From Aquimarina acroporae (GTDB lineage: Bacteria; Bacteroidota; Bacteroidia; Flavobacteriales; Flavobacteriaceae), in NCBI RefSeq assembly GCF_023195925.1, contig NZ_JALPRE010000007.1:124001-188000 (forward strand): a stretch of DNA of 64,000 nt, given 5' to 3'. The notes under the pieces are model-generated. The model searched no databases. It was given only the letters and a program-made list of their open reading frames with translations, and had not been told where the DNA came from. Position 1 is the first letter of the stretch. Each line of letters opens with the position of its first letter. Shown in pieces: positions 8,590 to 17,038 of this stretch. A program made the translations under genes and the position numbers.

Positions 8590-10503
8590 TTATTGTTTAT
8601 TTAGCACTATTCTTGATTTATCGATTTTTTTTATTGAAGATCTAAAGTTTCGGTATTCTTCATACTTTTCTTTAGGAAACGTACCATCAAGTATTTTTAA
8701 GAAACGTGTGAATTTGATTTGGCTATCGGTTATTTTTTCTAACTGGTATGAGTACGCACCGAACTCTGTTTTCAATTCCTTTTTCTCTGGAATTTTTCCT
8801 AATGTATATCCGTTAGGGATATTGAGAATATATTCATCTTTATTAATGTAGCCTTTAGTAATTACCAATTCGGTCTGTCTATTTTCATACTTTGGGAAAT
8901 TTGACTGATCACAATTGAATACGTTGGGAGTAATCAACAATCGACTCCCAATTTTTTTCCCGTAAGAACTGCATGAAACTTCTAACTTTTCAGTAAAGTT
9001 GATCTTATCCTTATCATTATTCAACTCTATTTTACTCACTTCTAAACCATTAATATAATCCCACACTTCTTTATAATGAAGCTTCTGATCTTTTTGGGAC
9101 ATAAACTGTATCCCATATTTCCAATTGTACTCTAAACCTTCTGAAACTCTCTCTAGAGAGGCATACATAGAGTTATCTGGATGAATATTCACGATAGCTT
9201 TGCTGGTAAGTAAATTCTCCTCTGGAGTATACTTCTTTGTCCTTTTTATTTCTCCTCCATCCGGCTTAACGACTAAGACATTTCTATCATCAGTAAAATC
9301 ACCAATAAAATTAAACGGCAACGTTTGGCTGGTACATTCTAACCAAATATCTTCATCTTCATTTGGAATATTTAGAATAACATGATTCCCCTCCATTGCA
9401 GCAAACTCAGCATCAACATCACGCTTTTCATCGCCATAAACAACGGTATAATATGACGTTATTCCCTGACTATCTAATAGAGCTTTTGTATAATTTGTAA
9501 GAGCTTTACAATCTCCATATCCTAACCTGTCTACATCTTCTGCCAAAAAAGGCATCCAACCTCCTATGCCCAACTGTACACTAATGTATCTTGTTTTTCC
9601 CTGAACATACTCGTAGATTAATTTTGCTTTTTCTTTGTCTGTATTTGCTTTTGATACAAGTGTATTTACTTCTGCAATGGTTTCAGAGGGCAACTTATCT
9701 CTACCTTCGATCAATTTATCATATTGCCATTTGCCAAATGTCTTCCAGTCCATACCGTAACCCTCGACGTTGGCCAATGAAAAGTTATTTAATGCCACTC
9801 TTACTTTGGGTAACAAGTTGTCTTTTGAAGGACTATTCACTTCTGGTAGTTTTGCTTTGATATCTGAAATTTCATATACCGTTTTTTCATTTTCTACCTG
9901 GCCTTCTATATCATAACCTTTAAAATTGAATTCTTTATAGCGTAATTTCGTTCCCGTTTGGTTTACAATGTTATATGAAGACTTCTCAACACTTAACCTA
10001 TATGCACGAATGGGTTCCCAAGGTCTTATAAACGCTGTTGTGGAACTTTCGACTTCGCTTTCAAATACAACGGTGTAGGGATAATTGATCGGGGTATAGT
10101 TATAGAATTGCATACGATTATCATTCATTAATGATATTCCATCATATACACTTCTATCGATAAAATCTTTCTTCTTGTATTTTTTTATTTCTTTACCTGT
10201 TTCATCAAGAATTGTTGCTTCTAACTTTTTAATTTTGGTATAGGGATCGTAAAACTCATATGAATCAGCATATTTTCTACCATCTTTATTAAGAACAGTA
10301 ACAATTCTTTTGGTTCTAACATTTATAGATTTAATCGACCCTATTTGTATTTCTATGGTTTCTGATCTTACTACGGCATTGGCATTATTCAAAAGTGAAG
10401 GATCAATAGAAGAGACCTGAAGGTTGATCTCCTCCTGAGCGACGACTCTGGTAAACATCAAACAAGCTACAGTTACAAAAAGTTGTAATGTTATTCTTTT
10501 CAT
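8590..10503 (-). CDS. DUF3857 plus transglutaminase-like exported protein, paralogue 3 (catalytic residues kept)
   Basis: 637 residues; signal peptide 1-22 (ends RVVAQ). DUF3857 domain at about 40-240, transglutaminase-like core at about 265-400 and a C-terminal beta-rich domain. The core keeps the Cys and His of the catalytic triad: GYGDCKALTNY (Cys332), GNHVIL (His374) and WLECTSQ, where Glu389 takes the place of the usual Asp. It is more distant from the other two paralogues than they are from each other. It is the first DUF3857 gene of the run, 28 bases after dtd. Substrate and role are unknown; similar proteins in Bacteroidetes are cell-envelope proteins. Confidence 0.82.
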   Translation of the reverse strand: MKRITLQLFVTVACLMFTRVVAQEEINLQVSSIDPSLLNNANAVVRSETIEIQIGSIKSINVRTKRIVTVLNKDGRKYADSYEFYDPYTKIKKLEATILDETGKEIKKYKKKDFIDRSVYDGISLMNDNRMQFYNYTPINYPYTVVFESEVESSTTAFIRPWEPIRAYRLSVEKSSYNIVNQTGTKLRYKEFNFKGYDIEGQVENEKTVYEISDIKAKLPEVNSPSKDNLLPKVRVALNNFSLANVEGYGMDWKTFGKWQYDKLIEGRDKLPSETIAEVNTLVSKANTDKEKAKLIYEYVQGKTRYISVQLGIGGWMPFLAEDVDRLGYGDCKALTNYTKALLDSQGITSYYTVVYGDEKRDVDAEFAAMEGNHVILNIPNEDEDIWLECTSQTLPFNFIGDFTDDRNVLVVKPDGGEIKRTKKYTPEENLLTSKAIVNIHPDNSMYASLERVSEGLEYNWKYGIQFMSQKDQKLHYKEVWDYINGLEVSKIELNNDKDKINFTEKLEVSCSSYGKKIGSRLLITPNVFNCDQSNFPKYENRQTELVITKGYINKDEYILNIPNGYTLGKIPEKKELKTEFGAYSYQLEKITDSQIKFTRFLKILDGTFPKEKYEEYRNFRSSIKKIDKSRIVLNKQ

Positions 10504-10531
10504 TTAAAAAATCTTAAATCTAGGGGTTGTA

Positions 10532-10984
10532 TTATTCTTTGTTTTTTGTATCTATCAATATGGTTACAGGTCCGTCATTTAACAACGACACCTTCATATC
10601 TGCTCCAAATATTCCTGTCCCAACTTTTTTACCCAAATCAACTTGTAGTTGTTCTACAAATTGCTCATATATAGGTATCGCTATATCTGGCTTGGCAGCT
10701 TTGATGTAACTTGGTCTATTTCCTTTTTTGGTACTAGCGTGCAGTGTAAACTGACTTACCACTATCGCATCTCCTCCAACATCTAGAATACTTTTATTCA
10801 TGATTCCGTCTTCGTCTCCGAAAATTCTCAATCGAGAAATTTTACCAGACAACCATAAGATATCTTCATTAGTATCTTCATTCTCTATTCCGACTAAGAC
10901 AAGAATTCCTTTTTTAATAGTGGAGATAATTTTCCCATCCACAGTTACAGATGCTTCAGAAACTCTTTGAATCACTGCTTTCAT
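10532..10984 (-). CDS. dtd: D-aminoacyl-tRNA deacylase
   Basis: 150 residues, full length. Dtd removes D-amino acids (and glycine from tRNA-Ala) mischarged on tRNA. Signatures are MKAVIQRVSEASVTVDG at the N-terminus, SQFTLHASTKKGNRPSY (about 77-93, active-site SQFTL) and LLNDGPVTILIDT at the C-terminus carrying the Gly-cisPro selectivity motif. It lies 166 bases downstream of rsgA, and the gap holds a promoter candidate and a palindrome. It probably heads the transcript that continues through the DUF3857 genes. Confidence 0.95.
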   Translation of the reverse strand: MKAVIQRVSEASVTVDGKIISTIKKGILVLVGIENEDTNEDILWLSGKISRLRIFGDEDGIMNKSILDVGGDAIVVSQFTLHASTKKGNRPSYIKAAKPDIAIPIYEQFVEQLQVDLGKKVGTGIFGADMKVSLLNDGPVTILIDTKNKE

Positions 10985-11041
10985 CTATATAAAGTTTTAA
11001 TAGAACTCAAAAACAACCTTTGAATTCATAATTTTAATATG

Positions 11042-11077
11042 CAAGTATACGTTGTTTGAGTATCAAAAAATGATACT
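11042..11077 (-). promoter_or_regulatory. dtd promoter candidate with upstream palindrome
   Basis: On the minus strand TATACTTG (11049-11042) matches the -7 box with one mismatch. Just upstream is a perfect 7-bp inverted repeat, AGTATCA / TGATACT with a 5-base spacer (11059-11077). No T-run follows, so an operator is more likely than a terminator. Confidence 0.35.
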
Positions 11078-11150
11078 GAGAGAAGTTTTTATAGTTATTT
11101 AAAGAATTGCCAAAAAAAAGTATTGTTCATTTTTGATTATTCATTAAAGG

Positions 11151-12101
11151 CTACTCATCACTATAATTGTTTTTTCGGTAATGCTCTTCATCACCTTCAA
11201 GTATTTGCAGATAACTTTTATATCTTGACCAGGCTATCTCCCCTTCCTCCAAGGCTTCTTTAATTGCACATTTGGGTTCATTAATATGCAGGCAATTATT
11301 AAACTTACAATGTTGTTTCAATTCAAAAAACTCTGGAAAATAATCTCCTAATTCTTCCTTATCCATATCAACTACCCCAAACCCTTTTATTCCTGGAGTA
11401 TCAATAATTTTTGCATCGAAACTTAGATCAAACATTTCTGCAAAGGTTGTAGTATGTTGTCCTTGTTGATGTTGATCACTTATTTCTGCGGTTCTCAGGG
11501 ACAGGCCAGATTCAATAGTATTAATTAAGGTAGATTTTCCCACTCCACTATGCCCAGAAAACATACTTACTTTACCTTCCATTTGAGCTTTTACTTTATC
11601 TACATTCTTACCTGTTTTTGCAGAAATACCTATACACTCATACCCTATTTGTCTATATAATGCAGCTAAATATTTTATTTCTACAAGTTCATCTTCATTG
11701 TAAGTATCAATCTTATTAAAAAGTAAAACAGCTTTAATACCATATGCTTCGGCAGTTACAAGAAAACGATCGATAAAAGTCGTAAATGTGGGTGGATTAT
11801 TTAAAGTAACTAAGAGAAAAACTACATCAATATTAGAAGCTATAATATGTGTTTGCTTAGAAAGCTTAACCGATTTTCTAATTATATAGTTCTGACGATC
11901 ATGAATTTTTTCTATCACCCCTGTAACTTGATCATTCTTGGTTTCTAATTTAAAATCTACCAGATCACCTACAGCAACGGGGTTTGTACTTTTGATCCCC
12001 TGTATTCTAAACTTACCTTTTATACGGCACTCATACACCTTACCATCTTCAGCCTTTACGGTATACCAACTCCCGGTAGATTTATATACAGTTCCTGTCA
12101 T
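11151..12101 (-). CDS. rsgA: Ribosome small-subunit-dependent GTPase RsgA
   Basis: 316 residues from the ATG at 12101. RsgA is a circularly permuted GTPase that assists late 30S maturation. An N-terminal OB fold (about 1-65) is followed by the permuted G domain, with LFNKID (G4), GHSGVGKSTLI (P-loop) and DTPGIKGFG (G3). A C-terminal zinc knuckle has CKFNNCLHINEPKC. The reading frame is open upstream to a TTG at 12128, but a -7-like box lies within that stretch and the ATG gives the family's normal MTGTVYKSTG start, so the shorter form is chosen. Confidence 0.96.
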   Translation of the reverse strand: MTGTVYKSTGSWYTVKAEDGKVYECRIKGKFRIQGIKSTNPVAVGDLVDFKLETKNDQVTGVIEKIHDRQNYIIRKSVKLSKQTHIIASNIDVVFLLVTLNNPPTFTTFIDRFLVTAEAYGIKAVLLFNKIDTYNEDELVEIKYLAALYRQIGYECIGISAKTGKNVDKVKAQMEGKVSMFSGHSGVGKSTLINTIESGLSLRTAEISDQHQQGQHTTTFAEMFDLSFDAKIIDTPGIKGFGVVDMDKEELGDYFPEFFELKQHCKFNNCLHINEPKCAIKEALEEGEIAWSRYKSYLQILEGDEEHYRKNNYSDE

Positions 12102-12115
12102 AGTGTGCAAAGATG
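12102..12115 (-). promoter_or_regulatory. rsgA -7 box, possibly leaderless transcript
   Basis: CATCTTTG (12115-12108), one mismatch from TAnnTTTG, ends only 6 bases before the ATG at 12101. If used, transcription would start at or next to the start codon. Confidence 0.4.
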
Positions 12116-12303
12116 CAAAATAATACAATGCTTTCTCATTGAATTATACTTTTTTGAGCATATAGTGTCTCTTAAGAAAGTATTTCTTAACTTCAAAATA
12201 TCGCACCCAGCCCAAATATTTAGAAAAAAAATACTTTTTATTTACGTGCAGTTTGTTTCGTATTCGTCAAACCTATAAACAAAAACAAAAAAGTACGGCA
12301 AAA

Positions 12304-12311
12304 TATTTTTG
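12304..12311 (+). promoter_or_regulatory. -7 box of the 12342 gene
   Basis: An exact TATTTTTG box lies 30 bases before the ATG. No clear TTTG is visible at -33. The rest of 12129-12303 shows no gene. Confidence 0.45.
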
Positions 12312-12341
12312 TACGTTCATCAATTAAATTATTACTAAATT

Positions 12342-12797
12342 ATGAAAAGACTATTCTTAGGAATTTTTATCGGAATCTTAGCCATTCAAAACTCATTTGC
12401 GCAGCAAGAATATGAGTATGAAATTGTAACTGTAGTTGAATCTATTATACCGAGCGGATTAGGTAGATCGAGAATGATTTCTGCAAATGAGACCAGAGAT
12501 TACAAAGATTTTACTTCTACACGATCTGCTACCGATGACAAAAGAAACAAATCTGATCGAGGAAAAATTAGAGTGAAAGATTTTGAAGAAACCAAACTTT
12601 TAAACTTCTTCAATTTAGGAGGTATTCGTTTTCAAAACATAGCAGCAAACGATGCAGTAGTCACATCAAAAATTAACAGCATGGCTCAAGAAGGATGGGA
12701 GCTCGCTTTTATAAACAGTGGAGTAGAGAGTTTTGGAGGTGCCGATGATGGTAACGGGATTTATATCACCAGATATACGTTTAAAAGAAAATTATAA
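12342..12797 (+). CDS. Small exported protein of unknown function
   Basis: 151 residues with a clear signal peptide (about 1-20, ending SFAQQ). The mature part is about 130 residues, with a charged middle and the C-terminal pattern MAQEGWELAFINSG...GIYITRYTFKRKL. That ending resembles small DUF4177-like proteins (W-E-L and a final Y-x-F-K-R strand), but I would not assign a family with confidence. It is a single gene on the plus strand with its own -7 box and a strong terminator, between two minus-strand operons. Confidence 0.7.
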   Translation: MKRLFLGIFIGILAIQNSFAQQEYEYEIVTVVESIIPSGLGRSRMISANETRDYKDFTSTRSATDDKRNKSDRGKIRVKDFEETKLLNFFNLGGIRFQNIAANDAVVTSKINSMAQEGWELAFINSGVESFGGADDGNGIYITRYTFKRKL

Positions 12798-12800
12798 TAC

Positions 12801-12838
12801 AAAAAAGTCACTTGTTGATTATAACAAGTGACTTTTTT
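12801..12838. terminator. Bidirectional intrinsic terminator
   Basis: A perfect 16-bp inverted repeat (12801-12816 against 12823-12838), loop GATTAT, with A6 and T6 at the two ends. It serves both the plus-strand gene ending at 12797 and the phe/tyr operon ending at 12846. Confidence 0.9.
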
Positions 12839-12845
12839 AAATACA

Positions 12846-13928
12846 TTAACTTCTTGCTACCTTTTTTTGGTGATTTATAGATTCCTGGTGAATCGCCTTA
12901 TAAATTCTAAGCATAAACTCTTCGCTCAACCCTTTTTCTTCTCCTTCAAGAATCATTTTACCCAGTATTTCATTCCATCTTTTTGACTGAAGGATAGCCA
13001 CATTTTGCTTTGCTTTTACTTTTCCTATCTCATCAGAAATTTTCATTCTTCTTGATAACACATCTAACAATTGATTATCTACAACATCTATCTTTGCTCT
13101 TAATTCACTTAGCGCTTTTTGGTAAGCTTCATCTACACCAACTTCTTTACGAATTTTTAAATCTTTCATATACTGAATCAATGTTTCTGGAGTAATTTGT
13201 TGTTTGGCGTCGCTCCATGCATTATCTGGATCATAATGTGTTTCGACAATTAATCCATCAAAATTAAGATCTAATGCCGTTTGAGACAGATCAAAAATCA
13301 AATCTCTTCTTCCTGCAATATGAGAAGGATCCAATATTAATGGTAAATCTGGAAAACGGTTTTGCAGATCAATAGGAATTTGCCATTCTGGAATATTACG
13401 ATATTTTGTTTTCTCATAGGTAGAAAAACCTCTATGAATAACTCCAAGGTTTTTAACATCGGCAGTATAGAAACGTTCTACCGCCCCTAACCAAAGAGAA
13501 AGATCTGGGTTTATAGGATTCTTGATCAGCACTGGATTATCGATTCCTTTACATGCATCAGCAATATCTTGCACGATAAATGGAGAAACTGTACTTCTTG
13601 CGCCAATCCAAAGTACATCGACACCATGGTCTAGCGCCAGTTCTACATGATGCGGATTTGCCACCTCTGTAGCTATCTTAAGTCCTGTTTCTTCTTTTGC
13701 TCTTTGTAACCATTTAAGACCTAATGCACCTACCCCTTCAAAATTACCTGGCCGGGTTCTAGGTTTCCATATACCAGCTCTTAAAACTGTGGCATCTGAA
13801 TCTTTAAGCTGATGCGCAATCTTTAATACCTGGTCTTCAGTTTCTGCACTACATGGTCCTCCGATCACCAGCGGGTGATCCAAATTATAATCATCTAACC
13901 ATGTTCTAAGTTCCTTCTTATTTTCCAT
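12846..13928 (-). CDS. Bifunctional DAHP synthase (type Ibeta) / chorismate mutase (AroQ type)
   Basis: 360 residues. The first about 255 form a DAHP synthase of the KDO8PS-like class (VIGGPCSAET at 20-29, LRAGIWKPRTRPGNFEG, ILDPSHIAGRRDL, ETHYDPDNAWSDAKQQI). The last about 90 form an AroQ chorismate mutase helix bundle (LRAKIDVVDNQLLDVLSRRMKISDEIGKVKAKQNVAILQ). The protein thus has the first shikimate-pathway activity and the first step of the Phe/Tyr branch. In family members with this fusion the mutase domain helps feedback control by prephenate or chorismate. Last gene of the pheA operon, 40 bases after tyrA, closed by the terminator at 12801. Confidence 0.95.
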   Translation of the reverse strand: MENKKELRTWLDDYNLDHPLVIGGPCSAETEDQVLKIAHQLKDSDATVLRAGIWKPRTRPGNFEGVGALGLKWLQRAKEETGLKIATEVANPHHVELALDHGVDVLWIGARSTVSPFIVQDIADACKGIDNPVLIKNPINPDLSLWLGAVERFYTADVKNLGVIHRGFSTYEKTKYRNIPEWQIPIDLQNRFPDLPLILDPSHIAGRRDLIFDLSQTALDLNFDGLIVETHYDPDNAWSDAKQQITPETLIQYMKDLKIRKEVGVDEAYQKALSELRAKIDVVDNQLLDVLSRRMKISDEIGKVKAKQNVAILQSKRWNEILGKMILEGEEKGLSEEFMLRIYKAIHQESINHQKKVARS

Positions 13929-13968
13929 ATCGATCTAGCGTTCTTAAGTATTTTTGTTTGTGATTTTT

Positions 13969-14817
13969 TTATGAAATTCCTTTTAAAATTGTTTTTATGT
14001 GATTTGTATTTTCCATCTCTTTATATATTTCGTCAAAATCATCATTTTCCATGAACTCTTTAAATTGATTTAAGTTTGAAATATATTCTTGCAATGTCTC
14101 TATAACATTTTCTTTATTATGTTTGAATATTGGAGCCCACATCGCCGGAGAACTTTTTGCTAGCCGCACTGTCGAAGCAAAACCACTACCAGCCATATCA
14201 AAAATATCTCTCTCGTTTTTTTCTTTTTCTATCACTGTTTTACCCAGCATAAATGAACTAATATGCGACAAATGGGAAACATAAGCGATATGTTTATCAT
14301 GGGATACGGGATCCATATAGCGTATCCTCATACCTAATCGTGAAAAAATCTCCATCCCCTTTTCCTGAAGCTTAAATGCCGTTTTTTCTACTTCACAAAT
14401 GATGTTGGTTTTTCCTCTATACAAATTTGCTATTGCTGCTTGAGGGCCAGAAAATTCTGTTCCAGCAATAGGATGAGCAGCAAGATAATTCCTTCTTTTA
14501 GGATGACTCATAACAGTTTCGCAAAGCTTCTTCTTTGTCGATCCAACATCAAAAACCAAACAATCATCTTTTACTTTGTTTAGAATATCTGATAACACTT
14601 CTACCGTAGCATCTACTGGTATTGCTACGATCACCACATCGGCGAGATCTAATCCCTCAAAATTTGATTTATGATCTATCAAACCTAAGGAAAGAGCATT
14701 ATCTAAATGCTCCTCACTTTGATCTACTCCATAGATTTCTGCCTCGTTAAATGCTGCTTTTATGTCTATGGCAAACGACCCGCCAATTAACCCTATTCCA
14801 ACAATGAAAACTTTCAT
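13969..14817 (-). CDS. tyrA: Prephenate dehydrogenase
   Basis: 282 residues from the ATG at 14817; oxidises prephenate to 4-hydroxyphenylpyruvate for tyrosine. The N-terminal Rossmann motif GIGLIGGSFAIDI (about 6-18) is followed by VFDVGSTKK, AAHPIAGTEFSG (His of the active site) and the helical dimerisation part with HIAYVSHLSHISSFML. No ACT domain is present. The frame stays open to a TTG at 14850, which would overlap the aminotransferase gene; the ATG gives the normal MKVFIVGIGLIGG start and a 7-base gap. Confidence 0.94.
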   Translation of the reverse strand: MKVFIVGIGLIGGSFAIDIKAAFNEAEIYGVDQSEEHLDNALSLGLIDHKSNFEGLDLADVVIVAIPVDATVEVLSDILNKVKDDCLVFDVGSTKKKLCETVMSHPKRRNYLAAHPIAGTEFSGPQAAIANLYRGKTNIICEVEKTAFKLQEKGMEIFSRLGMRIRYMDPVSHDKHIAYVSHLSHISSFMLGKTVIEKEKNERDIFDMAGSGFASTVRLAKSSPAMWAPIFKHNKENVIETLQEYISNLNQFKEFMENDDFDEIYKEMENTNHIKTILKGIS

Positions 14818-14824
14818 CCTATTT

Positions 14825-16039
14825 CTATTTAGCAATACTTTTTTCTGCAATCTTTTGAGTTCCTATTGCACTAAGTAATTTATTAGTTTCCTTATCAAAT
14901 CTCCCAATAGCTTCCTTTATGTTTTCTTTGGTTACACATAATGAAAAACGAATATATCCTTTTCCGTTACTTCCAAAAATATCCCCTGGAGCTATGAATA
15001 TATCTTTTTTATACAAGATATAATCTATAAACGATACTGCATCTATTCCTTTTGGTAGTTTTGCCCAAACAAACATGCCTTTTGCACTCTTATCATAACT
15101 GCAACCTAAAAGGGAAGCTAATTCCCAAATCAATTCTCTTCTTTCTCGATATACAGCATTCATTTTCGTGTACCATTTATCTGAAATTTTTAATGCTGCA
15201 ATAGCTCCTTTTTGAATCCCTTGAAACATTCCGCTATCCATATTACTTTTCACTTTCAAAATGGCTTCAATTTTATCTAAACTTCCACTTACCATTCCTA
15301 CTCTCCAACCTGCCATATTGAAAGTTTTACTTAATGAATTAAGCTCTAGTGCAACTTCTTTTGCACCGGAGACAGACAAGATACTAGTGGGACTATCATT
15401 TAAAATAAAGCTGTAAGGATTATCTTTTACCAATAAAATTTGATGTTCTTTCGCAAAATTGATTAATTTTTCAAACAATGCTTTATTTCCTGAAGCCCCT
15501 GTAGGCATATGAGGATAATTGATCCACATAATTTTGACCTTGCTTAAATCTTTTTTAACGAGGCTTTCAAAATCTGGTTCCCAACCATTCTCATCCTTTA
15601 GATCATAATATACTGGTGTTGCGCCTACCAATTTTGTAACAGAAGTATATGTTGGATAACCTGGGTTTGGCACCAAAACCTCGTCTCCTTCATTAAGATA
15701 TGCCAATGAGATATGCATGATTCCTTCTTTGGAACCCATTAATGGCAAAATTTCATTTTTAGGATCAAGCTCTACATCATATTTGTCTTTGTAGAAATCT
15801 GCAATTGCCTCACGCAATTCTGGTAGTCCTTGATAACTTTGATATTTATGTGCCCCATCTACGACTACAGCATCCTTTATAGCCTGTACAACTTCTTGAG
15901 GAGGATCCAAATCAGGACTTCCGATAGCCATATTTAAAATTGGTTTTCCTGAAGCTGCCAACTCCCTAACCTCTCGTAGTTTCTTTGAGAAATAATACTC
16001 CTCTACCGATTCTAATCTTTTTGCTGTTTGAAAATTCAT
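14825..16039 (-). CDS. Aromatic-pathway class I/II aminotransferase
   Basis: 404 residues, PLP-dependent fold type I. Visible features are NMAIGSPDLDPP near the N-terminus, the NPGYPTY segment, the INYPHMPTGA region, and SLSKTFNMAGWRVGMVSG with the PLP lysine, then a C-terminal FIAPGDIFGSNGKGYIRFSL with the carboxylate-binding Arg. Its place between pheA and tyrA suggests transamination of phenylpyruvate/hydroxyphenylpyruvate (or prephenate). It looks like the LL-DAP/aspartate aminotransferase clade, so specificity is inferred from context. Its ATG overlaps the pheA TGA (ATGA), which indicates translational coupling. Confidence 0.9.
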   Translation of the reverse strand: MNFQTAKRLESVEEYYFSKKLREVRELAASGKPILNMAIGSPDLDPPQEVVQAIKDAVVVDGAHKYQSYQGLPELREAIADFYKDKYDVELDPKNEILPLMGSKEGIMHISLAYLNEGDEVLVPNPGYPTYTSVTKLVGATPVYYDLKDENGWEPDFESLVKKDLSKVKIMWINYPHMPTGASGNKALFEKLINFAKEHQILLVKDNPYSFILNDSPTSILSVSGAKEVALELNSLSKTFNMAGWRVGMVSGSLDKIEAILKVKSNMDSGMFQGIQKGAIAALKISDKWYTKMNAVYRERRELIWELASLLGCSYDKSAKGMFVWAKLPKGIDAVSFIDYILYKKDIFIAPGDIFGSNGKGYIRFSLCVTKENIKEAIGRFDKETNKLLSAIGTQKIAEKSIAK

Positions 16040-16866
16040 CCGTTTTGGTTTTTATATTCTCCTAATACTTTAAGCTCTAATGCCATAATTTTTAAAATTG
16101 ACATTGCCTTTTCATAGTCTGCATATTCATTAAAGGTGACATCTACAAAAAATGAATATTTCCATGGCATATCGATAATAGGTAACGATTGGATTTTGGT
16201 AAGGTTCAAATTACAATCACTCATTACATTTAATACCGTAGCCAAACTTCCTCTTTTATGATCTGTTAAGAACTTAAGCGATGCTTTATTAATATCAGTT
16301 TTACTAACCCCAGAATCTTCTCTTGTATGTAACACAAAAAAGCGTGTACTATTAGATTTAATCGTTTGTATTTCTCTAGCCAAAATTTCGAGCTGATAAA
16401 TATTTGCGGCAGTTTCACCTGCCACTGCCGCAACTCCAGTTAATTTTTTGTCATGAATTCTTTTAGCAACGTCTGCAGTATCTGCATCTTCGACCAATTT
16501 AATATGAGGATGCTCCCTAAAAAACTCCTTACATTGCAGCAACGCCATAGGATGTGAGTACACCTCTTTAATATCTGATATATTCTGACCCGGCAATGCC
16601 ATCAAACAATGATGAATTGGTAAGAAATACTCACCACTTATGGTTAGATCATGCTCATCAATGTAGGCATAATTTGGTATAATAGACCCTGCAATCGAGT
16701 TCTCTATAGCCATTACAGCATCTGTACTTTTTTGATTCTCCAGACTACGTACTAATTCCTGAAATGACATACATTCGTCTACATCTATGTTTTCTCCGAA
16801 ATAGGCTTGTGCAACACCATGATGATATGAACCTTTAATTCCTTGTATGGCTACTTTTTTGCTCAA
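16036..16866 (-). CDS. pheA: Prephenate dehydratase, monofunctional
   Basis: 276 residues. Converts prephenate to phenylpyruvate. The catalytic part (1-180) has VAIQGIKGSYHHGVAQAYFG, the AIENSIAGSI segment and the NSTRFFVL motif (Thr-Arg-Phe). A C-terminal ACT domain (about 190-270) has LTKIQSLPI, the Phe-binding ESRP-like position, here QSLP. No chorismate mutase is attached; that activity is on the DAHP synthase three genes downstream. The gene starts 21 bases after a T-run terminator in a leader that encodes a Phe-rich peptide (see 16887-17019), so transcription of the operon is probably set by charged tRNA-Phe. Confidence 0.96.
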   Translation of the reverse strand: MSKKVAIQGIKGSYHHGVAQAYFGENIDVDECMSFQELVRSLENQKSTDAVMAIENSIAGSIIPNYAYIDEHDLTISGEYFLPIHHCLMALPGQNISDIKEVYSHPMALLQCKEFFREHPHIKLVEDADTADVAKRIHDKKLTGVAAVAGETAANIYQLEILAREIQTIKSNSTRFFVLHTREDSGVSKTDINKASLKFLTDHKRGSLATVLNVMSDCNLNLTKIQSLPIIDMPWKYSFFVDVTFNEYADYEKAMSILKIMALELKVLGEYKNQNG

Positions 16867-16886
16867 TTGTTCTTAATTTTCTTATC

Positions 16887-16916
16887 AAAAAAAAATCCCG
16901 ACTTTTCAGCGGGATT
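16887..16916 (-). terminator. Attenuator terminator before pheA
   Basis: AATCCCG / CGGGATT stem with a 9-base loop, the stem running into a stretch of nine T on the minus strand, 21 bases before the pheA ATG. A strong intrinsic terminator just upstream of a gene indicates conditional read-through. Confidence 0.85.
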
Positions 16917-16941
16917 CTTATGATATGTTATTAACTAATAT

Positions 16942-17019
16942 TTACATAGCAATCCCGATCTTACTTTTAAAATAAAAGAAGAAAAAATAAAATCGGTTCC
17001 AAGTAAATACGTTACTCAT
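16942..17019 (-). CDS. pheL: Leader peptide of the phe/tyr operon (25 residues)
   Basis: ATG at 17019, TAA at 16942. The 25-residue peptide has 7 Phe, 2 Tyr and 1 Trp. Residues 10-17 read FYFFFFYF, an unbroken aromatic run, followed by KSKIGIAM. It sits directly upstream of the pheA terminator, and its codons 21-23 form the antiterminator arm. This composition and position fit a regulatory leader peptide whose translation reports Phe-tRNA (and perhaps Tyr-tRNA) charging. The ribosome-binding site is not a strong Shine-Dalgarno, as is usual in Bacteroidetes. The name is by function, not homology. Confidence 0.85.
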   Translation of the reverse strand: MSNVFTWNRFYFFFFYFKSKIGIAM

Positions 17020-17038
17020 TGTCTATTGTTTTACATTG

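Larger units (their letters stand above)
16887..17019 (-). promoter_or_regulatory. Phe-responsive transcription attenuator of the pheA operon
   Basis: The minus-strand leader contains four mutually exclusive pairing segments. Segment 1, CCGAT (16996-16992), lies within the leader ORF. Segment 2, ATCGGGATT (16959-16951), covers codons 21-23 of that ORF. Segment 3 is AATCCCG (16916-16910). Segment 4, CGGGATT (16900-16894), runs into seven further T. Segments 1:2 pair over 5 bp, 2:3 over 7 bp (antiterminator) and 3:4 over 7 bp (terminator). A ribosome stalled on the Phe/Tyr codons (17007-16969) leaves segment 2 free, so 2:3 forms and pheA is read. A ribosome reaching the stop covers segment 2 and lets the terminator form. 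The layout is read directly from the sequence; the mechanism is inferred from known phe/trp/his attenuators. Confidence 0.85.

Noticed and set aside
12102-12128. Longer rsgA frame starting with TTG
   Set aside because: It would contain the -7-like box and adds residues not found in RsgA.
12301-12318. GTAC-flanked partial inverted repeat before the 12342 gene
   Set aside because: Imperfect and AT-rich; it mostly reflects the -7 box and its surroundings, so no operator is claimed.
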